Source of the DNA: a virus
Direction: 5' to 3' (one strand)
Length of the DNA: 20,342 bases
Virus record (IMG/VR): IMGVR_UViG_3300006810_000546
Coordinates: 1-20,342 of that record
Shown here: positions 4,907-13,256 of the stretch, piece after piece
How positions within the stretch are numbered: the stretch's first letter is position 1
Layout: every line of letters begins with the position of its first letter
Made by a program: the position numbers and the translations under genes
The notes under the pieces: model-generated
What the model was told of the DNA's origin: nothing
Seen by the model: only the letters and a program-made list of their open reading frames with translations
Database searches by the model: none

Positions 4907-7153
4907 CTATCCTCCTAAGTTGTGTGAGGTTGATCTCACATTTGGGTCATTCCTGAAATCTTTTGACTGGAGCACATTGTTCAGTGCGGCCTCAAAATTG
5001 GTACCAGTTATGTATTGGTCTTTGAGGTTTGTGTAGGCCACCTGTCCATAACCACTCACAGGCTGACTGCCATCCAGGTATTCCCTGTTGTCTGAACTGT
5101 TCCTGAAACGCGGTATCAGATACAGGTCATCATTCATACCATCCAATACAAAATGCTGTGGTGCTGATATGTTGTTGTAATTTATTGGTTTGTCCACTAT
5201 CCTTGTGACCAGTTTTGTGGACACAGAGTAGTAATAAAATCTCACAGTGTCAATGGTTTGATCCTGCGGTGGATGGAATTTGAAATCCATCTCACTGAAC
5301 AACACACCATTCCGCTCACCTTCTGCGAAATCTGTGTTGATGGGCCATCTGTAGCCAGAGGTGTTGACCAACAGTGCGGTAGTGGTATCACCGCCTGTGG
5401 ATGATGGTTGGAATCTGGTCACAGAGGTTGATGCTGATAGGTCAGGGGCATCTGGCAAGATGTCATTGACGCCTTCAACAGGCTGTGTGATGAAACCTGG
5501 TAAGCCCCCTGAATCAAGGTTTGGATCTGACACAGGGTCCTCAGAGTCATTTGGTGGTGCCACTGAGATTGGCACGCTTGGTGTGGGTTTTGGCACAGGC
5601 ACCAGTGAGTAGTTGTCTGGCTTGTATAACTGTGATGGTATCACAATCTGTGGTCCTGACACAAATGGATACACAGACGCTGTGTGTTCCCTGGCCTGTA
5701 TCTGTACTGTGCCATCCTCATTGATTGTGATGTTTACCACCCTGAATGTTGCTGATGTGAGATTTAAAACCTCACTTGAGACCCTGATGATGTCTCCTGG
5801 TTCAACATCAAGCAATTCTGGTGTGGCTGTGAAATTGATGTATCTCTGGTTCCTTGACTTCTTGTAAATCATCCTCGCCAGATCCTGTGCTATGTTTGGA
5901 TTGGACACTGTGCTGAAATCAAAATCACCAATCAGGTCCTCTCCATCCGCTGTGACATCCGCTGATTCTGTGTAGATGGCCTCCTGTTCTGTGAAATCCT
6001 TGTCTGGATCCACATACCTCACAATGACCTGGTTGTACTTGTTGGCCTTCTGTTCGCCCTGTAAGGTCACATCGCTCAACAGTTCTGTCTCTGATAGGTC
6101 ATAGGCTGAAGTCAGCGTGGCTGATGTGATATCTGTTTCATTGCCTCCATCCTCAACCTTCAACTTGTATCTGCCCTGTATGAATGGCATAAAAGCCCTG
6201 CTACCTGTGAGCAATCTCTTGACATTGTCCAACAGCGTGGCCTTGGTTGATACCACAGCGTTCATAGTCATCGCCTTGCCTGTCTGTCCTGTTGAATAGG
6301 TTATCTGTTGGGCACATTTTATGGCCGCTGTCTTGAAAGAATCAGCATTTATCTCTTCCTTGGGTATGGCACAACCCCATCTTGTGTTCATAAGGTAGTC
6401 CAGCACACAACTCACAGGATTGTATGAAAATGTCTTTGTCAGTCCAGCATAATCGCTGGCAAGATCAACACCACCTGTGTGATTGATCACATTGTAAACC
6501 TTCTTGCCCAAGGTGTCAAACTGGATGCTTGGGATACCACCTGTGTATGGGTTGGCATCTGAATCTTCCTGTGTCTCAATCTTCTTCCATTCATATCTGG
6601 CCACACAGTAGGCCACACCTGGCAGGTGCCTTGTCCTGTTGCCCCAACTCTTGGATTCATTGGCCAGACTGCTCTGTGTCTGCGATTCTGTGCCATTGTA
6701 GATCTGTATCTTCAACCTGTTGGCGTACCTACCTGAGGTTATTGTGTAGATCTCACCATTGTTGTATTTGTTCCCAGGAGATGGTAGTTCCACATCCTGG
6801 ATCAACACACGCTTGACACCTTCAATCTCGCCCTCACAGATCACATACACCACATACAGATATTTGTTGCTGTCTCCATTGGTCTCTGCGAATATGATCC
6901 TGCCACCCACACGCCTGAATCCATATATCACAGGTATGTCAAGGTTTGTGCCATTCTTTGTGATTTTTACACCATCAGCACTGGCCCCTGGGTCAATGTT
7001 GCCCAGGTCAGGTATACTAACATCTGGAACCAATCCACCAAAAACACCACCAATGGCATTGCCCACAGCACTGAACACACTGCTGACTGCCTTGACCACA
7101 ACATTAACTGCCTTCTTTACTATGTTGACTGCGGCTTCTACTGCTCCACCCAT
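4907..7153 (-). CDS. Tail tip attachment / central fibre protein, J-like
   Basis: This is a 748-residue protein. Residues 1-45 form an amphipathic Ala/Val/Gly-rich helix (repeated A-V-N-V-V motifs), often seen at the start of phage tail tip proteins. Then comes the family core: D-I-P-V-I-Y-G (72-78), G-G-R-I-I-F (83-88) and a C-E-G-E-I-E-G motif (106-112), as in lambda J and related tip proteins. A hub-like region continues to about 520. It is followed by a Pro/Ser/Asp-rich linker and a beta-rich C-terminal domain that may carry the fibre-binding surface. I chose the ATG at 7153 (TAATG overlap with the GNAT gene, AGGAG 8 bases upstream) over an extra 11 codons upstream. It forms the distal tail organelle with the two preceding minor tail proteins. 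Confidence 0.85.
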   Translation of the reverse strand: MGGAVEAAVNIVKKAVNVVVKAVSSVFSAVGNAIGGVFGGLVPDVSIPDLGNIDPGASADGVKITKNGTNLDIPVIYGFRRVGGRIIFAETNGDSNKYLYVVYVICEGEIEGVKRVLIQDVELPSPGNKYNNGEIYTITSGRYANRLKIQIYNGTESQTQSSLANESKSWGNRTRHLPGVAYCVARYEWKKIETQEDSDANPYTGGIPSIQFDTLGKKVYNVINHTGGVDLASDYAGLTKTFSYNPVSCVLDYLMNTRWGCAIPKEEINADSFKTAAIKCAQQITYSTGQTGKAMTMNAVVSTKATLLDNVKRLLTGSRAFMPFIQGRYKLKVEDGGNETDITSATLTSAYDLSETELLSDVTLQGEQKANKYNQVIVRYVDPDKDFTEQEAIYTESADVTADGEDLIGDFDFSTVSNPNIAQDLARMIYKKSRNQRYINFTATPELLDVEPGDIIRVSSEVLNLTSATFRVVNITINEDGTVQIQAREHTASVYPFVSGPQIVIPSQLYKPDNYSLVPVPKPTPSVPISVAPPNDSEDPVSDPNLDSGGLPGFITQPVEGVNDILPDAPDLSASTSVTRFQPSSTGGDTTTALLVNTSGYRWPINTDFAEGERNGVLFSEMDFKFHPPQDQTIDTVRFYYYSVSTKLVTRIVDKPINYNNISAPQHFVLDGMNDDLYLIPRFRNSSDNREYLDGSQPVSGYGQVAYTNLKDQYITGTNFEAALNNVLQSKDFRNDPNVRSTSHNLGG

Positions 7154-7623
7154 TATAAGATCTCCTTGATGTAGTGATGTCCACAAGGTGTCATCATCCT
7201 GTTGAAAAAATTATCTCCATTGTCTATGAATTCTTTGTTGGCTGAGTAATCGCTGTTGAATGCCCTCACTGAGGCACAAAAGAATTCACAATCACAGTCC
7301 CTGAACCATTGCTCCGCCGCCACCAATAGGTCCTTGGCTGTGAAACCCTGTCTCTTGCTGGGTGTCACATACAGCATTGTCACCATTCCCTCTGTGACCC
7401 CTGTCCAAGGGTTCTCAAAGGCATAGCACACAACATAGCCATCAATCTCTCCACCACGCTCACTGATGAAAACCTTGTATCCATCCATTATGTTGACCTT
7501 TTTTACAAACTCTATCAGTTTGTCCCTGTTGAGTTTGCCAATGCCACCTCCCGCCTCAGCGGCGTGATCATAGGCCAGGTCAATACACTGGTTCACATCT
7601 GTTGTCTTGAAATCTCTTATCAT
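7153..7623 (-). CDS. GNAT-family N-acetyltransferase
   Basis: This is a 156-residue protein. It shows the GNAT order: an N-terminal strand I-R-D-F followed by D-V-N-Q-C-I-D-L; a central strand F-I-S-E-R-G-G-E-I-D-G-Y-V-V; motif A with a strand M-L-Y-V-T-P and the acetyl-CoA loop R-Q-G-F-T-A-K-D-L-L (about 93-102); and a C-terminal strand-helix ending in hydrophobic residues. The pyrophosphate loop (Q-x-G-x-A/G) is present. GNATs transfer acetyl from acetyl-CoA to an amine; the substrate here is unknown and might be a virion or host protein. The start is the ATG in the TAATG overlap with the previous gene; an upstream TTG would add 5 residues but is less likely. Its place between two tail-tip genes, where lambda-like phages encode a tail peptidase, is notable. 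Confidence 0.8.
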   Translation of the reverse strand: MIRDFKTTDVNQCIDLAYDHAAEAGGGIGKLNRDKLIEFVKKVNIMDGYKVFISERGGEIDGYVVCYAFENPWTGVTEGMVTMLYVTPSKRQGFTAKDLLVAAEQWFRDCDCEFFCASVRAFNSDYSANKEFIDNGDNFFNRMMTPCGHHYIKEIL

Positions 7624-8183
7624 TATGTCTTCCCCCAAAGTATGTCTTGTACTGTCTGGTGTGCGAATTCCATACTCCTGTCTGATGGGTGTTCCCTCTG
7701 GAATGACCCTTCATTGGTCCTCCTACCAGTTGTCTTCTCAAAGTTCGCGAATGTTGATGCTATCTCAAGGCCAATTGTGGCTGTGTTCCTGGCGTCTGTG
7801 ACTGTGTATCCTGTTATCTTGCCCTTGAAAGTTATGATTGGTGTGCCCACTATTGAATTGTCTGTGGGATTAATGTATGCCACCCTCACTGTGACTGACT
7901 TGTTCACATTGTCTGATGTGGCGAATTTTGTTATGTTGGCTGTGTCCAAGGCACTGATGGCCAGGATACAGTTGGTTATCACAAGTTCAGCGTTCTCCTC
8001 TACCTCTGTGACAGAGATGAAGTTGCCCTGTGCTTGGTATGTGTTTGAATCATAGGTGATGTCAAATGAGGCGTCTGTGTAATACACTGTGCCTGTTGAA
8101 GTCTCAATCTCAACAAGTCCCGCCTTGACCTGGCTTTGGTTGGCAAGGTATGTCTTGAGTGCTGATTCCAGTCCCCTTGCCAT
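7623..8183 (-). CDS. Minor tail protein, DUF2163-like hub component
   Basis: This is a 186-residue beta-rich protein. The C-terminus has G-R-R-T-N (about 152-156) and then H-P-S-D-R-S-M-E-F (about 164-172), ending with I-L-W-G-K. This G-R-R-x-N, F/H-P-x-D, I-x-W-G signature is what I know from the C-terminal end of minor tail proteins encoded just before J-like genes. The body reads as strands consistent with a tail hub domain: V-Y-Y-T-D, Y-Q-A-Q-G-N-F-I, V-T-V-R-V-A-Y-I, T-F-K-G-K-I-T-G-Y. It is adjacent to the previous gene with no spacer, and its stop is shared with the GNAT start. It probably links the distal tail protein to the tip. Confidence 0.75.
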   Translation of the reverse strand: MARGLESALKTYLANQSQVKAGLVEIETSTGTVYYTDASFDITYDSNTYQAQGNFISVTEVEENAELVITNCILAISALDTANITKFATSDNVNKSVTVRVAYINPTDNSIVGTPIITFKGKITGYTVTDARNTATIGLEIASTFANFEKTTGRRTNEGSFQREHPSDRSMEFAHQTVQDILWGKT

Positions 8184-8792
8184 CTACAGTTCCTCTATTA
8201 CATCAATCTCATAGGCCACTGTTCCATTTGTGGCATATTTGAATTCTTGTACATCTCGCTCAAGTGTCATCCTGAAAGGCACATCATCCACTGTGACTGA
8301 GGATGTGTCTGTGACATCTTCAAATAGGTTTGGACTGATACCAATTGTGACAGCACCAGCACCATCAGTTGTGGCGTCAGCGGTCACCATATACACTTTG
8401 TTGTGTGAGGCGAACCTTACCACATCACCAGCCTTGAGTATGGTTGTTGAATTCTTGTTTGTGGCCAGCACCACAGATGCTGATCCCTGTGAAGTGGCAC
8501 CATTCACTGTGGCTGTTATGCCAGTTGTGCCTGATGAGTTGTCACTCACAGATGGTAGTTGTATGTCAAAACTGTTCAGTGGACCCTGTGATCTCACTGC
8601 CACCGCTTGGATTGGTTTCCAATTGGCCAAGGTCATTGGCGGATACTTCAGTGTGGCAGAGAACCTTGAAGATGCTGTGGACACCCTAATCCTCCTACCT
8701 GACTGTGACACTGTCTGCCTTGTGTCAGTTATTGTCTTGAAATTTGTTGTGTTGAAACCAACTGTTGTTGGCCAGTTTCCAATATAAGCCAT
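8184..8792 (-). CDS. Distal tail / minor tail protein
   Basis: This is a 202-residue beta-rich protein. The N-terminus (W-P-T-T-V-G-F, then T-R-Q-T-V-S-Q-S-G-R-R) and the segment F-S-A-T-L-K-Y-P-P-M-T (about 44-54) followed by W-K-P-I-Q-A read like a protein that folds onto the end of the tail tube. The middle (about 90-165) is a small beta domain with A-G-D-V-V-R-F, typical of an inserted carbohydrate-binding-like or OB-like module. The C-terminus ends Y-E-I-D-V-I-E-E-L. It starts at the ATG in a TAATG overlap with the tape measure stop. Position immediately after the tape measure is where distal tail proteins are encoded. Exact family not recognised. Confidence 0.7.
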   Translation of the reverse strand: MAYIGNWPTTVGFNTTNFKTITDTRQTVSQSGRRIRVSTASSRFSATLKYPPMTLANWKPIQAVAVRSQGPLNSFDIQLPSVSDNSSGTTGITATVNGATSQGSASVVLATNKNSTTILKAGDVVRFASHNKVYMVTADATTDGAGAVTIGISPNLFEDVTDTSSVTVDDVPFRMTLERDVQEFKYATNGTVAYEIDVIEEL

Positions 8793-10831
8793 TATACTAT
8801 CGCCTTCCTTCCTTGTCTTGTGACGCCTTCATTTATTATTCCTGTTATCACAGCCCTCCTTGATAACAGTAGTTCATCAAACCCTGAGGCATCAACTGTG
8901 CTGATGTTGAAATTAATGTTCACATCTCCTGAACCTGTCTCTGTGTCCATTCTGAGTTGGTCATTGGGCACCACTGTGCCTGAATTGTTTGGAACAAAAA
9001 GTTCTGGTCCTTGTTCACCCACAATGTAAGGATGGTTTCTCTTGGCTGGACCACCCTCTGCCAGGAATGGTATTCCAATGCTTGATCCACCTGTGAAGAA
9101 GGCCAACGCCGCCCTCAATCCAAGTTCAACACCAAGTGCTGAATTCAATCTGTTCTGTTCGCCCCTGATCTGTTTTAGTTTCTCTCTTAGGATGTCAAAA
9201 ACAAATATCTCAAGACCTATCTGTATGATGCCTGATATCAACTGCCTGAATATGGCCTTGGCCACCTGTCCCAGTGCCTCTGTAAAGTTCTTGGCACCCA
9301 GTATGGCATCCGCGAAAGCATCACCAACGCCCCTCTTGAATGTTTCAAATCCCTTGGTCAATAGATCAACACCCTCCTGTACAGGATCAAACTTCTCATA
9401 CATCTTGTCAAATGTCTCAATGAAAGTGTCTTTAAAGTTCTTGAATGTGACTGTGGCCGCCTTGGTTGTGTTTGAAGTGGATTCAATGGCCTTCTTGAGT
9501 TTGTCAGCCTCTTCCTGTGTCTTCTTCAATTCTTTCTGTTTCTCCCTGAGTTGTAGCACAAGGTCATATAATTTTTGACCATACTTGCCAAGCACAACCT
9601 CACCTGATTCAATCTTCTCAAGGAATGTTAAATTCATCTCGCCTGAGTTTTCAAGGTCATCATCAAATTCTCCAAATTTGTTTCTGAGACCATTCATCTC
9701 AGCCCTTATGTCACCTGCTTCTTTCCTCAATCTTGCCGCGGTACCTTTCATTCCAATCGCTTCTGCGGCTTCTGCCGCCAACTCTTTGGCCCCAGCCAAG
9801 GCGTCACCAATGAAGGCATACGCCTCCACAGCATAGTCAACCACATAACCTATGGCCAACACAATTGCCTTGCCTTTTAAACCTAATAATAAAAACCCAA
9901 TCACACCCAATGACTTGATTGCGGTTGGTAGGCTGTCTGTGGCCCTTAAAATGTTGTTGTATGATTCAGTGAAGAAATGTATCACTGGTTCCATTGCGTC
10001 TATGATGTATCCTGAGCCAACAATGGCTGTCTCCGCTGAATTCACTATGCCACCGCCAATACGCTCAGCGGCTTTCTCTATGCTTCCAAATTCTTCTGAT
10101 AGGGCGTCATTGAGCGTGGCCACTGTTGCTTTTAAAAAATCAAAAGGACCAGCGTCCATCACAAGTGATTGGAAGGTGAACATTTTGTCACCAACCATTG
10201 ACACCAAACCATCAAAGGTTGAAGCCAATGCCACACTTGCCTGTCCAAACTTGCCATCTGGTCCAAACACCTTCTCAAGTGCTTCCGCTGTCTCTTCCGC
10301 TGTGACTGTGACCCCAGCCTTGAAGCCCAATAGGTCCCTGACACCTCTCTCCCTCAAGAGATCAGCGGCAGATATACCAGCACTCAAGGCCCTCTGGATC
10401 TGTTCACCAGCGGTCCTGAAGTCAAGTCCTGTGACCGCGGCCACATTACCTGTGAGTTCTAAGTTCTTCCTTAGTTCTTCAGCGTCCTCTGAAACAACAG
10501 CAAGTACACCTGATGCCTGTGCTATCTCTTCCAGCGAGAAAGGCACAGTGCCAGCGAATTCCCTTAATTGGTCAAACGCCTTGGCACCCTCCTCCGCTGT
10601 TCCAAAAAGGAACTTGAATCTTTGTTGGAGCGTTTCAAGACTCCTCGCCACATTTAGAAAACTCCTACCAACCCTCTGTGCTCCAATGGCCGCGATGGCT
10701 CCTGTGGCCAGTTTGGCCGCTGAGCCAAGACCACCCAGGCTGTTCTGTATCCTGATGGTTGAAGCATTCAGTTGGTCAAGTTGCCTGGCACCCTGTACCT
10801 GGACCTTGACATTGTAGTTCTCTGTGACCAT
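8792..10831 (-). CDS. Tail tape measure protein
   Basis: At 679 residues this is the largest tail-core protein after J. Residues about 60-220 resemble the conserved N-terminal domain of tape measures (L-E-T-L-Q-Q-R-F-K-F-L-F-G near 65-77). A hydrophobic stretch at about 303-345 could insert in or cross the host membrane during DNA ejection. A heptad-like coiled coil lies at about 420-452. The C-terminal G-E-Q-G-P-E-L-F-V-P-N (605-615) is a hallmark of this family. The protein sets tail length; at the usual ~1.5 angstrom per residue it predicts a tail near 100 nm. It starts at an ATG with GAGG 9 bases upstream, 6 bases after the second chaperone ORF. Confidence 0.9.
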   Translation of the reverse strand: MVTENYNVKVQVQGARQLDQLNASTIRIQNSLGGLGSAAKLATGAIAAIGAQRVGRSFLNVARSLETLQQRFKFLFGTAEEGAKAFDQLREFAGTVPFSLEEIAQASGVLAVVSEDAEELRKNLELTGNVAAVTGLDFRTAGEQIQRALSAGISAADLLRERGVRDLLGFKAGVTVTAEETAEALEKVFGPDGKFGQASVALASTFDGLVSMVGDKMFTFQSLVMDAGPFDFLKATVATLNDALSEEFGSIEKAAERIGGGIVNSAETAIVGSGYIIDAMEPVIHFFTESYNNILRATDSLPTAIKSLGVIGFLLLGLKGKAIVLAIGYVVDYAVEAYAFIGDALAGAKELAAEAAEAIGMKGTAARLRKEAGDIRAEMNGLRNKFGEFDDDLENSGEMNLTFLEKIESGEVVLGKYGQKLYDLVLQLREKQKELKKTQEEADKLKKAIESTSNTTKAATVTFKNFKDTFIETFDKMYEKFDPVQEGVDLLTKGFETFKRGVGDAFADAILGAKNFTEALGQVAKAIFRQLISGIIQIGLEIFVFDILREKLKQIRGEQNRLNSALGVELGLRAALAFFTGGSSIGIPFLAEGGPAKRNHPYIVGEQGPELFVPNNSGTVVPNDQLRMDTETGSGDVNINFNISTVDASGFDELLLSRRAVITGIINEGVTRQGRKAIV

Positions 10832-10837
10832 TTGTCT

Positions 10838-10975
10838 TTACCTCTTTCTTTGGTTCATAGTCTTCTGGCTCTCTTCCTGTTCAAAAGCCATAAGCCCTGC
10901 CCATAATTTTAACTCCAACACAGAAAGTTGTTGTATCTCCTCCAGGCTCTTGTGGAGCCTTGTGGCCAACAACAT
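10838..10975 (-). CDS. Second tail-assembly chaperone ORF, T-like
   Basis: This is a 45-residue ORF filling the gap before the tape measure. It reads M-L-L-A-T-R-L-H-K-S-L-E-E-I, then L-S-V-L-E-L-K-L-W (about 17-25), matching the short second chaperone ORF I know from many siphoviruses (L-A-x-x-L-x-x-T-L-E-E-I then L-x-x-x-E-L-x-x-W). In lambda the equivalent (T) is made only by a -1 frameshift from G. Here the frame is indeed -1 relative to the upstream ORF and open for 10 codons before that ORF's stop. But AAGG 6 bases before this ATG also allows separate initiation or reinitiation 8 bases after the upstream TAA. No classic slippery heptamer is present; A-AAG-GAA at the upstream C-terminus is the nearest. 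Confidence 0.75.
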   Translation of the reverse strand: MLLATRLHKSLEEIQQLSVLELKLWAGLMAFEQEESQKTMNQRKR

Positions 10976-10983
10976 CAGGAACC

Positions 10984-11349
10984 TTAACTCTGTGTTGGTT
11001 CTGATTCCTTTGCCGCTTCAGCCTGCTCAAGGTTCACTTGGGCGTTGTTCAGCGTTGTGGCTATCCTGGTGAGCACCTTTGGATCTGCCTCATTCAAGAG
11101 CATACTCCTGTCAGCCTCCTGAAACATCTTTGACCCATCCTTGTTCCTGGCCTTTGATATGATTGACTGTACCAGGGCTTCAACTATCTCGCCCTTGGCC
11201 TGTAATGATATCATCTTGGCCTCATCCTTGAATGAATTGGTCTGTCTGTAGTAGATGTCACAGTCCCATTCTTCCACTGTCATTTTCTTCATCTCGCCAC
11301 CAATTACTGTGCTGTAATGTTGCTTGATGTTTTTTCTTATATCTGTCAT
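10984..11349 (-). CDS. Tail-assembly chaperone, G-like
   Basis: This is a 121-residue protein. It has the chaperone pattern V-E-E-W-D-C-D-I-Y-Y-R (25-35), then K-A-R-N-K-D-G-S-K-M-F (66-76), then L-L-N-E-A-D-P-K-V-L-T-R-I-A (84-97). These chaperones coat the tape measure during tail assembly and are not in the finished virion. The start overlaps the previous stop by 4 bases (ATGA). It ends 8 bases before the ATG of the small T-like ORF, and its last dozen codons are also open in that ORF's frame, so a fused G-T product is possible. Confidence 0.85.
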   Translation of the reverse strand: MTDIRKNIKQHYSTVIGGEMKKMTVEEWDCDIYYRQTNSFKDEAKMISLQAKGEIVEALVQSIISKARNKDGSKMFQEADRSMLLNEADPKVLTRIATTLNNAQVNLEQAEAAKESEPTQS

Positions 11350-11651
11350 TTAAAAAATCTCCCCTTGTTGGTTCTTGTTGTTTCCCTTGACGCTGGTTTG
11401 TAGAAGCCATTTGGTGCCTTCTTACTGTATCCTTTGTCAAGCCTTGCCACATAAGGTTGTTTGTTGGACAATGTGTATGACTGACCAACTCCCTTCCTCT
11501 TGTACCAAGAGCGAGCCGCCAACCCTGAACGCTTGGGTGTGAACTTTCTAAGATTAACCAACAGTGTGTTGGCTGTCCTGTCCATAAACACCTCAAAGTT
11601 CCTGCCCAGGGTTTGGTTGCCCCTTACAGCATTAAAAATGCCTGTTATCAT
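11346..11651 (-). CDS. Head-tail joining / tail-completion protein, HK97 gp10-like
   Basis: This is a 101-residue basic protein. The segment P-K-R-S-G-L-A-A-R-S-W (39-49), followed by Y-V-A-R-L-D-K-G-Y-S-K-K-A-P-N-G-F (about 67-83), is the conserved core of HK97 gp10-like proteins: T/P-x-x-T/S-G-x-x-x-x-S-W, then Y-x-x-x-L-E-x-G-x-S-x-x-A-P-x-G. These proteins sit at the head-tail interface or complete the tail. In most phages this gene precedes the tail tube gene; here it follows it, an unusual order. The ATG abuts the tail tube stop. Confidence 0.8.
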   Translation of the reverse strand: MITGIFNAVRGNQTLGRNFEVFMDRTANTLLVNLRKFTPKRSGLAARSWYKRKGVGQSYTLSNKQPYVARLDKGYSKKAPNGFYKPASRETTRTNKGRFFK

Positions 11652-12056
11652 TTACACACTCGCGTATGTTAATGCTCCTGTGCCTTGGAATGACACAGTG
11701 GCTGTGACAGCATCATTTTGGTCTGCTGTCAGGTCATAGCCTGTGATGATTACTTCACCAGTAAATTTCTTTCCTGATACTTCACCACTTGGGTATAACT
11801 CAACAGTCGCTGGATCTGATCCAACAGCGGCCGCCAAAGTGTCTTGGGCAGAGTCGCCTGAGTTGAATAGCACATCCATTGTGCCTGTGAATGATGTTTG
11901 TCCTGGTAGATATGATTTTGCTTGAGTGCCCATCACTGAAGTCTCAATGATATCTCCCACTTGTGAGATTGAAAATGATCTCACAGAAGCGATAGTTGTA
12001 GCAGAGCCTGTCACATCAAACTTTGCCACACCATCTGTTCCTACTATAGTTGCCAT
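11652..12056 (-). CDS. Major tail tube protein
   Basis: This is a 134-residue, beta-rich protein that probably forms the stacked hexameric rings of the tail tube. It has M-A-T-I-V-G-T-D-G-V-A-K-F-D (1-14), a V-R-S-F-S-I-S-Q strand, a loop with I-I-E-T-S-V-M-G-T-Q-A-K-S-Y (37-50) and the C-terminal G-E-V-I-I-T-G-Y-D strand. The pattern of a short first strand, a D/E-T-T/S-x-x-x loop and G-E-A/V-x-I-T matches small tail tube proteins. It has a strong Shine-Dalgarno (AAGGAGA) a few bases before the ATG, in keeping with a high-copy product, and sits 3 bases after the previous gene. Confidence 0.85.
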   Translation of the reverse strand: MATIVGTDGVAKFDVTGSATTIASVRSFSISQVGDIIETSVMGTQAKSYLPGQTSFTGTMDVLFNSGDSAQDTLAAAVGSDPATVELYPSGEVSGKKFTGEVIITGYDLTADQNDAVTATVSFQGTGALTYASV

Positions 12057-12059
12057 AGG

Positions 12060-12293
12060 TTATTTCTCCTTGTTGGTTGGTTTGATTACTTCCGCTGTGG
12101 CTTCTGCTTCTAATATAGTCGCCTTCGCGGGTTCTTCATTGGTTGTTGTTTGGACCTTTTTCACCTTTGTTGGCTTGGGTTTCTCCACCTTGTCTGGTTT
12201 TGAAAAAGTCCACCCATCTTTCAAATATTGTTGGACCTTGCGGTTCTCAACAATCTCTGAATTCCCTTGTTTGTCAAATAGTTCTACACTCAT
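12060..12293 (-). CDS. Small Lys/Thr/Pro-rich hypothetical protein
   Basis: This is a 77-residue protein. The N-terminal 30 residues (M-S-V-E-L-F-D-K-Q-G to Y-L-K-D-G-W-T) look folded. The rest is a low-complexity tail of Lys, Thr, Pro, Glu and Ala, probably disordered. Its start overlaps the tail-terminator-like stop as TAATG. Position between tail terminator and tail tube suggests a virion or assembly role, but no function is known. Confidence 0.8.
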   Translation of the reverse strand: MSVELFDKQGNSEIVENRKVQQYLKDGWTFSKPDKVEKPKPTKVKKVQTTTNEEPAKATILEAEATAEVIKPTNKEK

Positions 12294-12730
12294 TAAGCAT
12301 TTCCTTTCCTGTAGTGATATGTGATTGTGGCCACAACAGTGACCTCACCAATTGGGGGTTGTCGCTCTATCACCTGTACATTGGTTATCTGTGTGCTCAC
12401 AATGTGTGTGCCTGTCTCAACTGATGTGATGCTGAGATTTCTCTCAGTCTCAAGTGATTCCTCTATGTTCCTTATGATGTCATTACGCCTGGTGTCTATG
12501 CCCTCGCCCCTCACAAAGCATCTGATTGAAACATCCATCACGCCCCTACGCTCATCCATTGATATGTCCTCCCTTGATTCATTGAGAGGCACAACCAGTA
12601 TGGCTGGGAACTGTGTGATGGCCAACTTCTCAAAATCAAAGAAGTCCCTTGACACCTTGCCAGGTCCTGGGTTGGTCATATTCGCCAACACCTTTTCTAA
12701 TCTCTTTAAAATATCTTCCCTCGCTGACAT
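12293..12730 (-). CDS. Tail terminator / tail-completion protein, U-like
   Basis: This is a 145-residue protein. It shows the fold order of tail terminators: an N-terminal helix (E-D-I-L-K-R-L-E-K-V-L), a strand F-P-A-I-L-V-V-P, a strand D-V-S-I-R-C-F-V-R, a helix N-D-I-I-R-N-I-E-E, and a C-terminal strand G-E-V-T-V-V-A-T-I-T-Y-H-Y-R. The terminal E/G-x-x-x-V-x-x-x-I-x-Y-R strand is the part I trust most. The terminator caps the tail tube and binds the head connector. It is coupled to the upstream gene by TAATG. Confidence 0.75.
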   Translation of the reverse strand: MSAREDILKRLEKVLANMTNPGPGKVSRDFFDFEKLAITQFPAILVVPLNESREDISMDERRGVMDVSIRCFVRGEGIDTRRNDIIRNIEESLETERNLSITSVETGTHIVSTQITNVQVIERQPPIGEVTVVATITYHYRKGNA

Positions 12731-13176
12731 TATCTCACCAGTCTGTTAAAATGGACTGGTGTCTTTTCAGCGTCTTGGATCACAGAATCTTGATTGTAGT
12801 CATATTTCACACCCTGTCTTAGACAAAGGTCAAATTCCTCTTGGAACCTTTCCTTGTAGTATGTCATCTTCTCCCTGTACACATCTGATTCAGGTGTGAA
12901 GGTTGATAGGCGTGGGTATATGTAGTATGCCAAACAGTGGAACACAGCGGCCCTCTTCCATTGCGAATCTACCAACAGGTCAAAATTGATGTTAGCATAT
13001 GCGGCCCTTGTGATATCATAATCCCTGTATATCGCTCGCGGCCACCACTCAATCTCAATCAATCTATTGATGTCATCATAGGTCTTCTGGTGTAGGTCTT
13101 TGAAAGTTGGAATCCCCAGTTCTAAGATGTCTGGTTCATATTCCTTCAGATCTGTGTCTGTAGCATATTGTGCCAT
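12730..13176 (-). CDS. Head-tail connector / adaptor-like protein
   Basis: This is a 148-residue protein. It is largely helical: residues 1-30 acidic, a helix near 70-90 (W-K-R-A-A-V-F-H-C-L-A-Y-Y-I-Y-P), then Y-Y-K-E-R-F-Q-E-E-F (about 106-115), the last like adaptors such as HK97 gp6 (Y-x-x-x-F-x-x-E-L). This is the first gene after the capsid terminator, where connector proteins that dock on the portal are usually encoded. AGGAAGGA lies 7 bases before the ATG. Confidence 0.7.
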   Translation of the reverse strand: MAQYATDTDLKEYEPDILELGIPTFKDLHQKTYDDINRLIEIEWWPRAIYRDYDITRAAYANINFDLLVDSQWKRAAVFHCLAYYIYPRLSTFTPESDVYREKMTYYKERFQEEFDLCLRQGVKYDYNQDSVIQDAEKTPVHFNRLVR

Positions 13177-13222
13177 TAAATGGTCCTTCCTTGTTTTGTT
13201 CCAGTCCTTCTGTGAACAACAT

Positions 13223-13230
13223 TATTTAGT
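13223..13230 (-). promoter_or_regulatory. Weak TATAAATA-like box after the capsid terminator
   Basis: On the minus strand, ACTAAATA (6 of 8 matches to TATAAATA) lies between the capsid terminator and the connector gene. It could restart transcription of the tail genes, but a match this loose is expected by chance in AT-rich DNA. Confidence 0.15.
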
Positions 13231-13256
13231 GGAGGCTGGAACTCTTAATGTAGTTG

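Noticed and set aside
7154-7186. Upstream extension of the J-like gene
   Set aside because: The ATG at 7153 has AGGAG and a TAATG overlap; the upstream ATG lies inside the GNAT gene without a ribosome site.
9852-10817. Long open frame (321 codons) antisense to the tape measure gene
   Set aside because: The opposite strand encodes a clear tape measure; low CpG and strong codon bias leave the antisense frame open without protein-like content.
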